Source of the DNA: Dehalococcoidia bacterium
GTDB lineage: Bacteria; Chloroflexota; Dehalococcoidia; Tepidiformales; Tepidiformaceae
Reading direction: 5' to 3'
Assembly: GCA_023228745.1 (NCBI GenBank)
Contig: JALOAP010000078.1
Span: forward strand, 1-10,373
DNA length: 10,373 bases
The position numbers and the translations under genes were made by a program. The notes beneath the pieces are model-generated. The model was not told the DNA's origin. It did no database searches and saw nothing but the letters and a program-made list of their open reading frames with translations. Positions 1-6,852 of this stretch are shown here, one piece after another. Each line of letters starts with the position of its first letter. Positions within the stretch are counted from its first letter, which is position 1.

Positions 1-352
1 GGGCGACAAGCTCAGTCGCGATGGACTGGCGGGCGGCCACGTCCATCGTGCCGTTCGCTGCCTGGACAGCCAGCTCGCGCGAACGCTGGAGGATGCTGTG
101 GATCTCGTCCATCGCGCCTTCAGCAGTCTGGATCATCGAGATGCCGTCGTGGGCGTTGCGCAGGGCCTGGGCGTTGCCGCGAATCTGGCTGCGCATCTTC
201 TCGGAGATGCCGAGGCCAGCAGCGTCGTCCGCGGCGCGGTTGATGCGGTAGCCGCTGGAGAGCTTTTCCAACACCTTGCCCATCTTGAGCCCGGTGGTGT
301 TCAGGTTACGCTGTGCATTCAGCGCACCAATGTTGGTAACGATCGAAGACAT
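1..352 (-). CDS. fliC: Flagellin, N-terminal part (truncated by window edge)
   Basis: Main filament protein, exported through the flagellar type III system and polymerised outside the cell. The reverse strand encodes 117 residues from ATG at 352 to the window edge without a stop, so the central and C-terminal parts lie outside. The start reads MSSIVTNIGALNAQRNL, followed by KLSSGYRINRAADDAAGL, HDGISMIQTAEGAMDEI and QRSRELAVQAANGT. These are the conserved D0/D1 helices of bacterial flagellins. QRSRELAVQ corresponds to the D1 segment that TLR5 recognises in enterobacterial flagellin (family knowledge). A GAGGGA ribosome binding site (361-366) lies 8 bases upstream of the ATG. The gene is separated from flgL by a terminator and has its own leader with a sigma-28-like promoter candidate, as expected for a late class gene. 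Whether further flagellin copies exist cannot be seen. Confidence 0.97.
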   Translation of the reverse strand, partial: MSSIVTNIGALNAQRNLNTTGLKMGKVLEKLSSGYRINRAADDAAGLGISEKMRSQIRGNAQALRNAHDGISMIQTAEGAMDEIHSILQRSRELAVQAANGTMDVAARQSIATELVA

Positions 353-411
353 CTAGTTCGTCCCTCTCGATTCCACTGCCCCTGGGGGGCACCCGAGCTG
401 CGATTGTGGGA

Positions 412-438
412 TTTGCGGCCCGGTGTTCGTCTTGGTTA
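412..438 (-). promoter_or_regulatory. Candidate sigma-28 (FliA) promoter for flagellin
   Basis: On the minus strand the leader contains TAAC (435-438), exactly 15 bases, then GCCGCAAA (412-419). The known sigma-28 consensus is TAAA-N15-GCCGATAA, so 9 of 12 positions match with ideal spacing. Transcription would begin near 405 and give a leader of about 50 bases before the flagellin ATG at 352. The position between the flgL terminator and flagellin, and the presence of fliA in the same cluster, fit. This is pattern matching by eye and the -10 element has two mismatches. An overlapping CTCGATAA (436-443) matches the -10 better at its 3' end but has no TAAA-like -35. Confidence 0.42.
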
Positions 439-490
439 TCGAGATGCGCAGAGAAGCACGAGGGGCCGAAACGGGAACTGGAGAGTAGAA

Positions 491-523
491 GAAAAGTAAA
501 GGCCCGGCTGAGTGGCCGGGCCC
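491..523 (-). terminator. Rho-independent terminator after flgL
   Basis: On the minus strand an 8-base perfect stem GGCCCGGC / GCCGGGCC (515-522 pairing with 501-508) encloses a 6-base loop. It is followed directly by TTTACTTTTC, a U-rich run in the transcript. It starts 9 bases after the flgL stop codon (532-534) and precedes flagellin. It should end the long flh-fliA-flg transcript and isolate flagellin expression. Confidence 0.88.
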
Positions 524-531
524 TGCGGGTA

Positions 532-1419
532 CTACCGAAGGAAGTTCAATAATGTCATGTTCGAGGTGCGGCCGATCGCCTGCAGCGCTGCCTGGAAGGC
601 GACGTCCTGCGCGGAGAGCTGTAGCACCGTCTCTGTAATGTCCGCGTCCTCTATTTCGGCGCGGAGCATCTGCAGGTCGGTATCCGACTTTTCGGAGAGC
701 CGCTGGGCAGCCTCGAACCGGTTCACCCGGGCGCCAATTTCCGCGCGAACGTCGATCATGCGGTCTATCGCCGTGTCGAGCACACTGATGCTGGCTGCGA
801 TCACGGAGCCCGTCGCGCCCGTGTTCAGGTTGTCGCGAAGTGTGAGCAGTTCGTCGAAAATGTTCCCAAAGACGGCAACTCCGCTGACATTCACGGCCAC
901 CTTGTCTTGCTTCGAGATCTGCCGGATGCGTTCGCCGGTGTCGCCCACGAACGTAATCGCCGTTGGTGGCGACCCCGTGACGTCGTATGCGGGTGTCCTT
1001 GTCTGGTGCCCGCTGAAGATGTAGGCGCCGGCGAAGTTGGTGTTCGCAAGCTGCGCCAATTGGCCGATAAGCTGGTCCACCTCTGCTGCGATCGCACCGC
1101 GATTGTCGGGGCCGAGCGGCCCGTTCGCCGCCCGGATGGTCAGTTCCCGGACGCGCTGCAGGGCATCGGTAGCGCCATCGAGTGCGGCCTCGGTGGCATT
1201 CATGAAGGCGACGCCGCTGGAGAGGTTGCGACGCATCTGCTCTTCGAAGGCGATGTCGCGGCGATGGCCCAGCGAGAGCACCGTGCCTGCCGGGTCGTCG
1301 CTCGCGCGGTGGACCTTCTTCTCGGTGGCGAGTTGCCGCTGGAGCAGGTCCAGCCGTTCGGTGACGTTCTGGAGGTAGCCCAGGCGGGCGGTGAGCCGTG
1401 ACTGTTCGGAAACGCGCAT
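532..1419 (-). CDS. flgL: Flagellar hook-filament junction protein FlgL (HAP3)
   Basis: Forms the second junction layer between FlgK and the flagellin filament. The 295-residue product is flagellin-like at both ends. The N-terminal helix has KKVHRASDDPAG (about 34-45), followed by QRVRELTIRAANG (about 88-100) and the FlgL-typical AGAYIFSGHQTRTPAYD (about 130-146). It ends with a D0 helix finishing in MTLLNFLR. The length is normal for the family (about 300). ATG at 1419 is two bases after the flgK stop (TAACGATG) and no strong ribosome binding site precedes it, so translation is probably coupled to flgK. It is the last gene before the terminator at 491-523. Confidence 0.96.
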   Translation of the reverse strand: MRVSEQSRLTARLGYLQNVTERLDLLQRQLATEKKVHRASDDPAGTVLSLGHRRDIAFEEQMRRNLSSGVAFMNATEAALDGATDALQRVRELTIRAANGPLGPDNRGAIAAEVDQLIGQLAQLANTNFAGAYIFSGHQTRTPAYDVTGSPPTAITFVGDTGERIRQISKQDKVAVNVSGVAVFGNIFDELLTLRDNLNTGATGSVIAASISVLDTAIDRMIDVRAEIGARVNRFEAAQRLSEKSDTDLQMLRAEIEDADITETVLQLSAQDVAFQAALQAIGRTSNMTLLNFLR

Positions 1420-1421
1420 CG

Positions 1422-2828
1422 TTACACCGCCATCCGGTTGATCAGCGTGTCGAGCATTTCGTCGATCGTGGTGATGACACGCGCAGCCGCCTGGTATGCG
1501 TACTGTGCGGCGTGAAGGTTTGCCACCTCTTCATCGATGTTCACGCCCTGGACCGACTGTCGCATCGCTTCGAGGTGGTTCGTCAGCAACTGGTTGGACG
1601 CCGCCAACCCCTGGACGCGGCTCACATCCGCCCCAAGGACAGCGACCATGCTCGAGTAGTACTCCTCGAACGTCTGCGTCCCCAGCGTCGCCTGCATCTG
1701 GAGCTCGGCGATTTGGAGGGCAACCGAGCCATCGCCCGGCTTCCCGGCGCCACCCGCCGCTGCGATCTTGTTGGGGTCGGACAACAGGTCGGCGTGGAGC
1801 GCGATATCGGCGGCCCCGGTGCCGCTGAAGAAGTCCCTTTCCGGGCCCGGAGGGCCGGCCAGGTCATCCAGGCCGTAACCTGTCTTATGTAGCGTGTTCA
1901 CGGATTCGATGAGCTTCGCCGCCAGGGTATCGAGCTTCGCGATGAGTGCCGGCATGTCCGTATCCCGGGCATCGAGCAGGCCTCGAAGCTCCCCACTCGA
2001 AACATCCACAGCGACGCCGTCGCTCACGAACTGGAGGTTCTTCATCTCCGGGGTGCCGCCATCGCCGACTACTTCGACTGCATACGACTGGGCCCCGGAA
2101 ACCAGGTCGTGGTTACCGAGCTTGACGGTCACGGTGTGGTCCGATTCCTCCGTGACGTCGATGTTGCCGATCTCTGCGAGCTGGTCGAGCAGCAAGTCTC
2201 GCCGGTCGCGCAGGTCATTCGCCATTTCGCCGGAGAGCTCGACCTGCTTCACCTGGAAGTTCAGCTGGGCGAGTTCGTCTGCGATTGCATTGATGCGGAG
2301 GCCCATGGCATCGACCTGGTAGTTCAGGTCATCACGCTGCTTCGTCAGGTTCGAATGGGCGCGTTGGATGCGAGAGGCGAGGGTAGTCGTCGTATGCACC
2401 AGGGTGGTGCGGGCCGCGCTGCCTTCCGGGTCGTTCACCACGTCGTGCCACGCGTTCCAGAACTGCGCCAGCATCGCAGCGAGGCCATCGTCGCTCGGGT
2501 CGTTGAAGACGAGTTCGGCCTTTTCGAGCGCCTGGGCCTGCGTCTCCGACTGCGTTCGCTGCCCGAGCGCCTGGCGCTGCTGGTAGTCGAGAAAGATATC
2601 GCGCACGCGATTGACGTCGCTGGCATCGACACCGAAGCCGGTGCGGCCAAGCAAGGCGTCGCGCGTGAAATGGTCACTCCCATCGATGCCCAACGGACGC
2701 AGGAGCACGCGCTGCCGCGAGAAGCCCGGGGAGGTCGCGTTCGCTAGGTTGTGCGACGCGACGTCGACGGCGAGCTGGTGCGCGCGAAGCGCTTTGACGG
2801 CGATATCCAGACCAATCGAAATTCCCAT
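1422..2828 (-). CDS. flgK: Flagellar hook-associated protein FlgK (HAP1)
   Basis: First hook-filament junction protein, assembled on the hook tip after export. The product has 468 residues, at the short end of the family (E. coli is near 550), because the central outer domain is small. The N-terminal axial helix contains the rod/hook-family motif VASHNLANATSPGFSRQ (about 23-39). The C-terminus (about 430-468) carries the FlgK signature VNIDEEVANLHAAQYAYQAA and a final amphipathic helix ending TLINRMAV. The ATG at 2828 has an AGGGA ribosome binding site and begins 8 bases after the flgN stop. It is followed by flgL. FlgN, its expected export chaperone, is encoded immediately upstream. Confidence 0.97.
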   Translation of the reverse strand: MGISIGLDIAVKALRAHQLAVDVASHNLANATSPGFSRQRVLLRPLGIDGSDHFTRDALLGRTGFGVDASDVNRVRDIFLDYQQRQALGQRTQSETQAQALEKAELVFNDPSDDGLAAMLAQFWNAWHDVVNDPEGSAARTTLVHTTTTLASRIQRAHSNLTKQRDDLNYQVDAMGLRINAIADELAQLNFQVKQVELSGEMANDLRDRRDLLLDQLAEIGNIDVTEESDHTVTVKLGNHDLVSGAQSYAVEVVGDGGTPEMKNLQFVSDGVAVDVSSGELRGLLDARDTDMPALIAKLDTLAAKLIESVNTLHKTGYGLDDLAGPPGPERDFFSGTGAADIALHADLLSDPNKIAAAGGAGKPGDGSVALQIAELQMQATLGTQTFEEYYSSMVAVLGADVSRVQGLAASNQLLTNHLEAMRQSVQGVNIDEEVANLHAAQYAYQAAARVITTIDEMLDTLINRMAV

Positions 2829-2836
2829 CGGTTTCC

Positions 2837-3316
2837 CTACGCGCTCCGCGAAACGATACCGCGCGACTGGTGCACTTCCTGCTGGCCGGCCGCCCCATAG
2901 GTGGGCGACGAAAGCCCGGCGAGGAGCCCGAGCCAGCGCTCGCGCAGCTTCACCGCATTCAGGATGAGGCGGGCGTTATCGTCCTGGGCGGTGCGAAGCT
3001 TCGCAGCCTGCTCGAGGAGCCGTTCGTGCGCGTCGCTGATTCCGTTCACGCCAAGACTATCGGCAAGCGGCACGAGCTCATCGAGGGCCTGGAAGTGACC
3101 AAGGCGTGACGTCAGTTCAGTCCGCGCTTCTTCGAGCGCGTCGATCTGGCTCACCACCCCGAGCATGCGCTCGCTGAGGGCGTTCATGGCATCGAAGTCC
3201 GAGCGGATGATCGCCCGCTGTTCGGAGAAGGCCAGGCTCACAAGTTCCGACAGCGCGCGCTCTTGCTCGAGCATCAACTCAAGCAGCTTCTCCAGCAGCC
3301 CAACCTTCTCATCCAT
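2837..3316 (-). CDS. flgN: FlgN-family export chaperone for FlgK/FlgL
   Basis: Cytoplasmic chaperone that keeps the hook-associated proteins export-competent and delivers them to the export gate (family knowledge). The 159-residue product is almost entirely helical and charged, as expected. Its start resembles FlgN: LLEKLLELMLEQERALSELV, then EQRAIIRSDFDAMNALSERM with the typical alternating hydrophobic pattern. The middle is leucine- and glutamate-rich coiled coil, and the C-terminus is a short variable tail rich in Q, G and S. Sequence conservation in this family is low, so the assignment rests on helix pattern, length and position between flgM and flgK. The ATG at 3316 starts 4 bases after the flgM stop with only a weak ribosome binding site, suggesting translational coupling. 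Confidence 0.87.
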   Translation of the reverse strand: MDEKVGLLEKLLELMLEQERALSELVSLAFSEQRAIIRSDFDAMNALSERMLGVVSQIDALEEARTELTSRLGHFQALDELVPLADSLGVNGISDAHERLLEQAAKLRTAQDDNARLILNAVKLRERWLGLLAGLSSPTYGAAGQQEVHQSRGIVSRSA

Positions 3317-3320
3317 ATCG

Positions 3321-3629
3321 CTACTCGAAGGTGCCGGTGGCGGCGAGCCGGATGGCGATCTCGCGCGCGTCGGAGGAGTAGGCGCCGCTGGCGATCGCTG
3401 CCTTTAGTGCCGCGACCTGGCGCATGCGGACTTCGGGCGAATTCGCCACCGCTCGTGCTGTCGCCGCCACCATCCGACCGCGATTCGAGAGACTCACGTG
3501 ATCGAGGTCGTTCTGTGGGCTTTCGCCAGCGCCGTCCTGCCGGCCAGCTGTCTGGTCTACACCGCCAGCCGACTGCCCCTGGCTGGTTCGGCTTGAGATG
3601 AGTGGGTTTAGTCCGTCTATCCGCGTCAT
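3321..3629 (-). CDS. flgM: Anti-sigma-28 factor FlgM
   Basis: Binds and inhibits FliA until the hook-basal body is complete, then leaves through the export channel. The 102-residue product has a disordered N-terminal half rich in S, G, Q and D (about 10-42). A C-terminal sigma-binding region follows (about 42-99): DHVSLSNRGRMVAATARAV, then VRMRQVAALKAAIASGAYSSDAREIAIRL. This matches the FlgM pattern of a VxLS motif, the helix before VxxLKxAIxxGxY, and a final IAxxL helix. ATG at 3629 has a clear AGGAG ribosome binding site 8 bases upstream and lies 11 bases after flgG. It shares the transcript with its target fliA, encoded about 3 kb upstream. Confidence 0.93.
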   Translation of the reverse strand: MTRIDGLNPLISSRTSQGQSAGGVDQTAGRQDGAGESPQNDLDHVSLSNRGRMVAATARAVANSPEVRMRQVAALKAAIASGAYSSDAREIAIRLAATGTFE

Positions 3630-3640
3630 AGTCGGTTCTC

Positions 3641-4384
3641 CTAACGGGTCAGATTGGTGGCGAGAGCGAGCATCTCGTCTCCTACCTGGAATGACTTCAA
3701 AGACGCCTGGTAGGCGCGTTGAGCAATGATCATGGTCGTGAACTCCTCCGCCATGTCGACGTTAGAGCCTTCGACCGCACCGGGGACGATGGCCGCGAAG
3801 CCATCGGCGCCGGGAACGCCCTCGGTACGTGCACCGCTATTCACGGTTTCGCCGTAGAGCCCGTCGCCGAGCTGGACGAGGCCCTGCGGGTTCGCGAAAC
3901 GCGAGAGCGTGAGGCGGCCGACCTCCTGGCGTTCGCCCGCTTCGTCCAGCGCCGTAATGCGGCCGGTCTGGTCGATAGCGGGCTCGCGATAGCCAGCCGG
4001 CAGCGTCACGGGCGGTTCCAGGAAGCGACCACCGAAGGCGACCACGTTGCCATCCGCGTCGACGCTGAGCCCTCCGAAGCGGGAGTACACCACCGCACCA
4101 TCGAAGTCGCGGACGGCGAAGAAACTGTCATCCGTGATCGCAAAGTGCAGGGGGTCATCCGTGTGCTGGGGAGCCCCACCAAGGAAGACCCGGTCGGTCG
4201 TCGTCTCGGCGACGCCCAGGCGCCCGCCCTCCGGCGGGATGGCTGGCACCGGTGCGCCCTGGTGGAGTGCCCGGGTCCGCTTGAAGCCAGCGGTGTTCAC
4301 ATTCGCGAGGTTGTTCCCCACGACATCGAGCACCGACTGGTTATGCATCATGCCGCTGGCGGCTGCGCTAAGAATCGTAGGCAT
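3641..4384 (-). CDS. flgG: Flagellar rod protein FlgG (FlgF/FlgG family)
   Basis: Extracellular axial protein of the distal rod connecting motor and hook. The 247-residue product has the N-terminal axial motif MMHNQSVLDVVGNNLANVNT followed by AGFKR (about 12-35). A central domain with FFAVRDFDGAVVYSRFGG (about 88-105) matches the hook-basal-body core. The C-terminus contains the FlgG-type EGSNVDMAEEFTTMIIAQRAYQAS and ends in a helix. The ATG at 4384 is three bases after the flgF stop (TAAGCGATG) with a GGGGA ribosome binding site inside the flgF end. It is a tandem paralogue of the gene upstream. Which of the two is FlgF and which FlgG is inferred from order and is the less certain part. No flgH, flgI or flgJ follows, unlike in double-membrane bacteria. 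Confidence 0.9.
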   Translation of the reverse strand: MPTILSAAASGMMHNQSVLDVVGNNLANVNTAGFKRTRALHQGAPVPAIPPEGGRLGVAETTTDRVFLGGAPQHTDDPLHFAITDDSFFAVRDFDGAVVYSRFGGLSVDADGNVVAFGGRFLEPPVTLPAGYREPAIDQTGRITALDEAGERQEVGRLTLSRFANPQGLVQLGDGLYGETVNSGARTEGVPGADGFAAIVPGAVEGSNVDMAEEFTTMIIAQRAYQASLKSFQVGDEMLALATNLTR

Positions 4385-4387
4385 CGC

Positions 4388-5146
4388 TTACCGTCCCCAA
4401 CTCCCGAGCTGGCTGGCCGCCTGGTCGAGGGTGTTGTCGAGTGTCGAAAGGACCGTCTGGTTCGCCTGGTAGGCGCGCTGCACGGTCAGCATGCTGGTCA
4501 TCTCTTCCACAAGGTTGGAATTCGAACGTTCGATGAAGCCCTGGCGGACACCTCCCGCCGGCACCCCCTGGCCATCGGCCACGAAGTAGGCTTCACCCGA
4601 GCGCGTCAGTTGCGCTGGTGTGAAATCCATCACCTGGAGTTGCGCGACGAACGCGCCGCCACTGGTGATAACGCCATCGCTGTCCACTTCAACCGCACCC
4701 GCAGGCAGGTTGATCCTCCCGCCCGCCACGTCCAGGACGTAGTAGCCGTGGCTCGTGACCAGGTCGCCATTCGCATCGCGTCCGAAGCGGCCGTCGCGGG
4801 TGTAGAACAGCTCTCCGCCCGGCGCTTCCACCGCGAAGAAGCCGCGGTCGGTTGCCAGGTCGAGCTCGTTCCCGGTCTGCTGGAGGGGGCCACTGGAAAA
4901 GTCCGTGCTGAACTCGGCGATGAAGCTCCCCGTACCGATTTGACCGACGATCGCATCGATGCGCGATGGCAACGGCGCAGGCACACCGGCCTGTTGCGAG
5001 ATGAGCACGTCCGCGAACGACTGCTTGGCAGCGATTTCGCGCTTGTAGCCCGCGGTGTTCGCGTTCGCGATGTTGTTCGCGAGCACGTCCTGGTACCGCC
5101 AGGCAGCGTCCATCGCTGTGAACGCAGAATAGAGTCCCTTGATCAT
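4388..5146 (-). CDS. flgF: Flagellar rod protein FlgF (FlgF/FlgG family)
   Basis: Rod subunit, paralogue of the next gene. The 252-residue product begins MIKGLYSAFTAMDAAWRYQD and continues VLANNIANANTAGYKR (about 21-36), the conserved rod/hook N-terminal segment. The central part carries LATDRGFFAVEAPGGELFYT and TRDGRFGRDANGDLV, and the C-terminus has ERSNSNLVEEMTSMLTVQRA followed by YQAN. The MIKGLY start resembles Bacillus FlhO/FlhP (FlgF/FlgG homologues). ATG at 5146 overlaps the TGA of the LPETG gene by four bases (ATGA) and has a strong GGAGGG ribosome binding site. The two genes are therefore translationally coupled. FlgF versus FlgG naming is by operon order. Confidence 0.9.
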   Translation of the reverse strand: MIKGLYSAFTAMDAAWRYQDVLANNIANANTAGYKREIAAKQSFADVLISQQAGVPAPLPSRIDAIVGQIGTGSFIAEFSTDFSSGPLQQTGNELDLATDRGFFAVEAPGGELFYTRDGRFGRDANGDLVTSHGYYVLDVAGGRINLPAGAVEVDSDGVITSGGAFVAQLQVMDFTPAQLTRSGEAYFVADGQGVPAGGVRQGFIERSNSNLVEEMTSMLTVQRAYQANQTVLSTLDNTLDQAASQLGSWGR

Positions 5147-5757
5147 GCCGCCCTCCGCCGGCGACGCCGGACGCTGAAGAGGATGAGTGCTGTGCCAGCC
5201 ATCACGCTGGCGGTCGTAATGATGCGCCCCCAGGGCGTGCCGGCCGGGGGTTCACCCGTTTCCGGCAAGTGCGAAGGTCGGATATCTCCGGCAGCGCTGC
5301 CATCGGGGCTATCCCCGATCACGGTGAATCGTCCGGCTATAGATCGCCCTTCAGGGACCTGATCCGCTGCCGTTTCCGCCGTTCGAGCGGCGATCAGGAA
5401 GAGGTTGTAGTCGTAGCGGTCGAGGCCGATGAGCTTCGTTTCGTAGGCACCAACGCCCGAAGACTCGACCGGGATCTCTCCGATCCGGAGCGCCGATCCG
5501 TCGGGCGCGACCATCCAGCCTTCGTAGCTCACGCCCGCCTGCGGGGGCAGGTTCTTCACTTCGACACGTGCATAGGCTTCTGCGAAGCTGAATTCCAACA
5601 CCCCCTCCGCGTCCTTCGGACCGTAGTTCGAAACACCGGAGAGGTAGGTCAGTTTCACCAGCTGAGGCACACCGTTGGCGCGAGCATCCGCCGCTCCTCC
5701 GACGAGGCCAAGCAGCACGAGTGCCACGAGGGCCACCAGCATTCCGCTCCTGGACAT
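5143..5757 (-). CDS. Secreted LPETG-anchored protein with RskA-C-like domain, in the flagellar operon
   Basis: I do not recognise this as a named family. The 204-residue product has an N-terminal signal peptide: MSRSG, a hydrophobic core about 6-22, and likely cleavage near ADA-RA or ARA-NG. A beta-rich domain (about 30-150) follows. It contains ARVEVKNLPPQAGVSYEGWM and VAPDGSALRIGEI, which resemble the extracytoplasmic domain of anti-sigma-K factor RskA. At the C-terminus comes LPETG (164-168, bases 5254-5268), a short polar spacer, a hydrophobic helix (about 179-196) and six arginines. This has the layout of a sortase sorting signal. The ATG at 5757 forms TGATG with the upstream stop and is preceded by GGGAG. 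A TTG one codon earlier is an alternative start. The gene overlaps flgF, so a role in passing or bracing the flagellum at the cell surface is an inference. No sortase is in the window, and the tail could simply be a membrane anchor. Confidence 0.85.
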   Translation of the reverse strand: MSRSGMLVALVALVLLGLVGGAADARANGVPQLVKLTYLSGVSNYGPKDAEGVLEFSFAEAYARVEVKNLPPQAGVSYEGWMVAPDGSALRIGEIPVESSGVGAYETKLIGLDRYDYNLFLIAARTAETAADQVPEGRSIAGRFTVIGDSPDGSAAGDIRPSHLPETGEPPAGTPWGRIITTASVMAGTALILFSVRRRRRRAA

Positions 5758-6080
5758 CAATGTAGTACTCCCTGGCGGCGCAGCAGCAGCCGCACTTCTT
5801 CTTCGCTCCGGTTCATCCGCCGCGCGAGAGACGGTACATCCACGCCAACTTCGCTCACCCGCGCAGCGACGGACCGCGAATCGCGGGAGAAGGCTGCCTG
5901 TGGCGAGGGAGCGTAGGCCTGCCGGGCGGCCCGCTTTACCACCGCCTGGGAGGCCGCCGGTTCAATAAACCGGCGGGGGCGAGGCTCCTTCCGGAGCCGC
6001 TGGATCTCTACATAGAGGTAGCCGAGCGCGCCAAGGCAGACGAGCTGCGACACGGCGAGCAGGGCGACTGCATCGTTCAT
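5757..6080 (-). CDS. Small membrane-anchored protein with C-terminal helix-turn-helix-like segment (SwrB/DUF6115-like)
   Basis: The 107-residue product has one N-terminal transmembrane helix (about 4-24, DAVALLAVSQLVCLGALGYL). A basic linker follows (RLRKEPRPRR), then a variable alanine-rich stretch. The C-terminal segment (about 71-104, ending DVPSLARRMNRSEEEVRLLL) has the spacing of a short helix-turn-helix, as in DUF6115/DUF2802-type proteins. In Bacillus subtilis swrB, a single-helix membrane protein that promotes flagellar export activation, lies directly after sigD. The same position and layout suggest an analogue, but similarity is weak. ATG at 6080 is chosen because AAGGGGG (6087-6093) sits 6 bases upstream. 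A longer frame reaching back to 6242 would overlap fliA out of frame, with a composition typical of shadow translation. The stop overlaps the next start (TGATG). A 9-base perfect inverted repeat lies inside (5954-5976). Confidence 0.82.
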   Translation of the reverse strand: MNDAVALLAVSQLVCLGALGYLYVEIQRLRKEPRPRRFIEPAASQAVVKRAARQAYAPSPQAAFSRDSRSVAARVSEVGVDVPSLARRMNRSEEEVRLLLRRQGVLH

Positions 6081-6091
6081 GATTTGCCCCC

Positions 6092-6832
6092 TTAGGCCGC
6101 GCGGTCCCGTTCGAGGCGCGCGCGCAGCCGGCCGAGCGCACGGCCGTGTAGCTGGCACACTCGCGATTCGGAGATGTCGAGAATTTGCGCGATCTCCTTC
6201 ATCGTCATCTCGTCCTTGTAGTAGAGGCTGACGATGAGCCATTCCCGCTCTGGCAGCGTCTTGATGGCACCCGCGAGTGCGTCCACCATCTGGCGCTTCT
6301 CCATCCGGTTGGTGAAGTCCTCTTCGTTTGGATCGGGTGGCATGTCGGAATAGCCGGAGCCATCCTCGTTATCGTTCCGATCGAGCAGCCCATCGAGCGA
6401 GACAGTCACCCAGCTCGAATCGACGAGCATGGTGTTGAACTGCTGGCGCGTCATACCCATCGCGTCGGCAAGCTCCGCATCGGTGGGCTCGCGGCCCAGC
6501 GTGCCAGTCAACTCGCGCGTCACCTGCTCCAGGCGCTTTGCCTTCTGCCGAACGCTCCTGGGCAGGCGGTCCAGGCCGCGCAAGGCATCGATAATCGCCC
6601 CGCGGATGCGGCTGATGGCGTAGGTCTCGAACTTCACGCCGCGGCTGTCATCGAAGCGGTCCAGCGCCTCGATGAGCCCGATCGTCCCGTAGCTCAGGAT
6701 GTCCTCGTAGTCGAGGATCGCCGGCAGCCCGATAGCGAGCCGCCCCACGACGTACTTCACTAGCGGCGCGTATTGCTGAATCGCGGCATCGCGGTCCAGC
6801 GGCATGCTCCGCGCCTCACTGGCAACAGCCAT
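6092..6832 (-). CDS. fliA: RNA polymerase sigma factor FliA (sigma-28/SigD)
   Basis: Directs transcription of late flagellar and chemotaxis genes. The 246-residue product matches family length. Region 2 includes QYAPLVKYVVGRLAIGLP and DYEDILSYGTIGLIEALDRF (about 20-60), with FETYAISRIRGAIIDALR (about 68-85) as the promoter-melting and -10 recognition part. Region 3 contains REPTDAELADAMGM (about 114-127). Region 4 holds LPEREWLIVSLYYKDEMTMK and EIAQILDISESRVCQLHGRA (about 193-232), the -35-binding helix-turn-helix. ATG at 6832 has a perfect AGGAGG ribosome binding site 7 bases upstream. It lies 20 bases after the small membrane gene. Its antagonist FlgM is encoded downstream in the same transcript, and the flagellin leader has a candidate target promoter. 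Confidence 0.97.
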   Translation of the reverse strand: MAVASEARSMPLDRDAAIQQYAPLVKYVVGRLAIGLPAILDYEDILSYGTIGLIEALDRFDDSRGVKFETYAISRIRGAIIDALRGLDRLPRSVRQKAKRLEQVTRELTGTLGREPTDAELADAMGMTRQQFNTMLVDSSWVTVSLDGLLDRNDNEDGSGYSDMPPDPNEEDFTNRMEKRQMVDALAGAIKTLPEREWLIVSLYYKDEMTMKEIAQILDISESRVCQLHGRALGRLRARLERDRAA

Positions 6833-6852
6833 TGGAGTCCCTCCTCACGGCA

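Noticed and set aside
2976..3002. Possible internal sigma-28 promoter in flgN for flgK/flgL (GACGATAA)
   Set aside because: The -10 matches 7 of 8, but the -35 position reads GAAG instead of TAAA, and the site is within coding sequence far from the flgK start.
3719..5362. A 547-codon open frame on the plus strand opposite flgF and flgG
   Set aside because: It is antisense to two clear rod genes. Its product is rich in Arg, His and Val with no domain, and this is the kind of long shadow frame that high-GC genes produce.
5954..5976. Perfect 9-base inverted repeat with 5-base loop (CCGCCGGTT / AACCGGCGG)
   Set aside because: It lies inside the SwrB-like coding region and is not followed by a T run in either direction, so it is not called a terminator. 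It could still be a minor mRNA hairpin.
5757..6242. Longer version of the SwrB-like gene starting at 6242
   Set aside because: The extra 54 residues overlap fliA out of frame and look like shadow translation (rich in Arg, Pro and Ala). The ATG at 6080 has a strong ribosome binding site.
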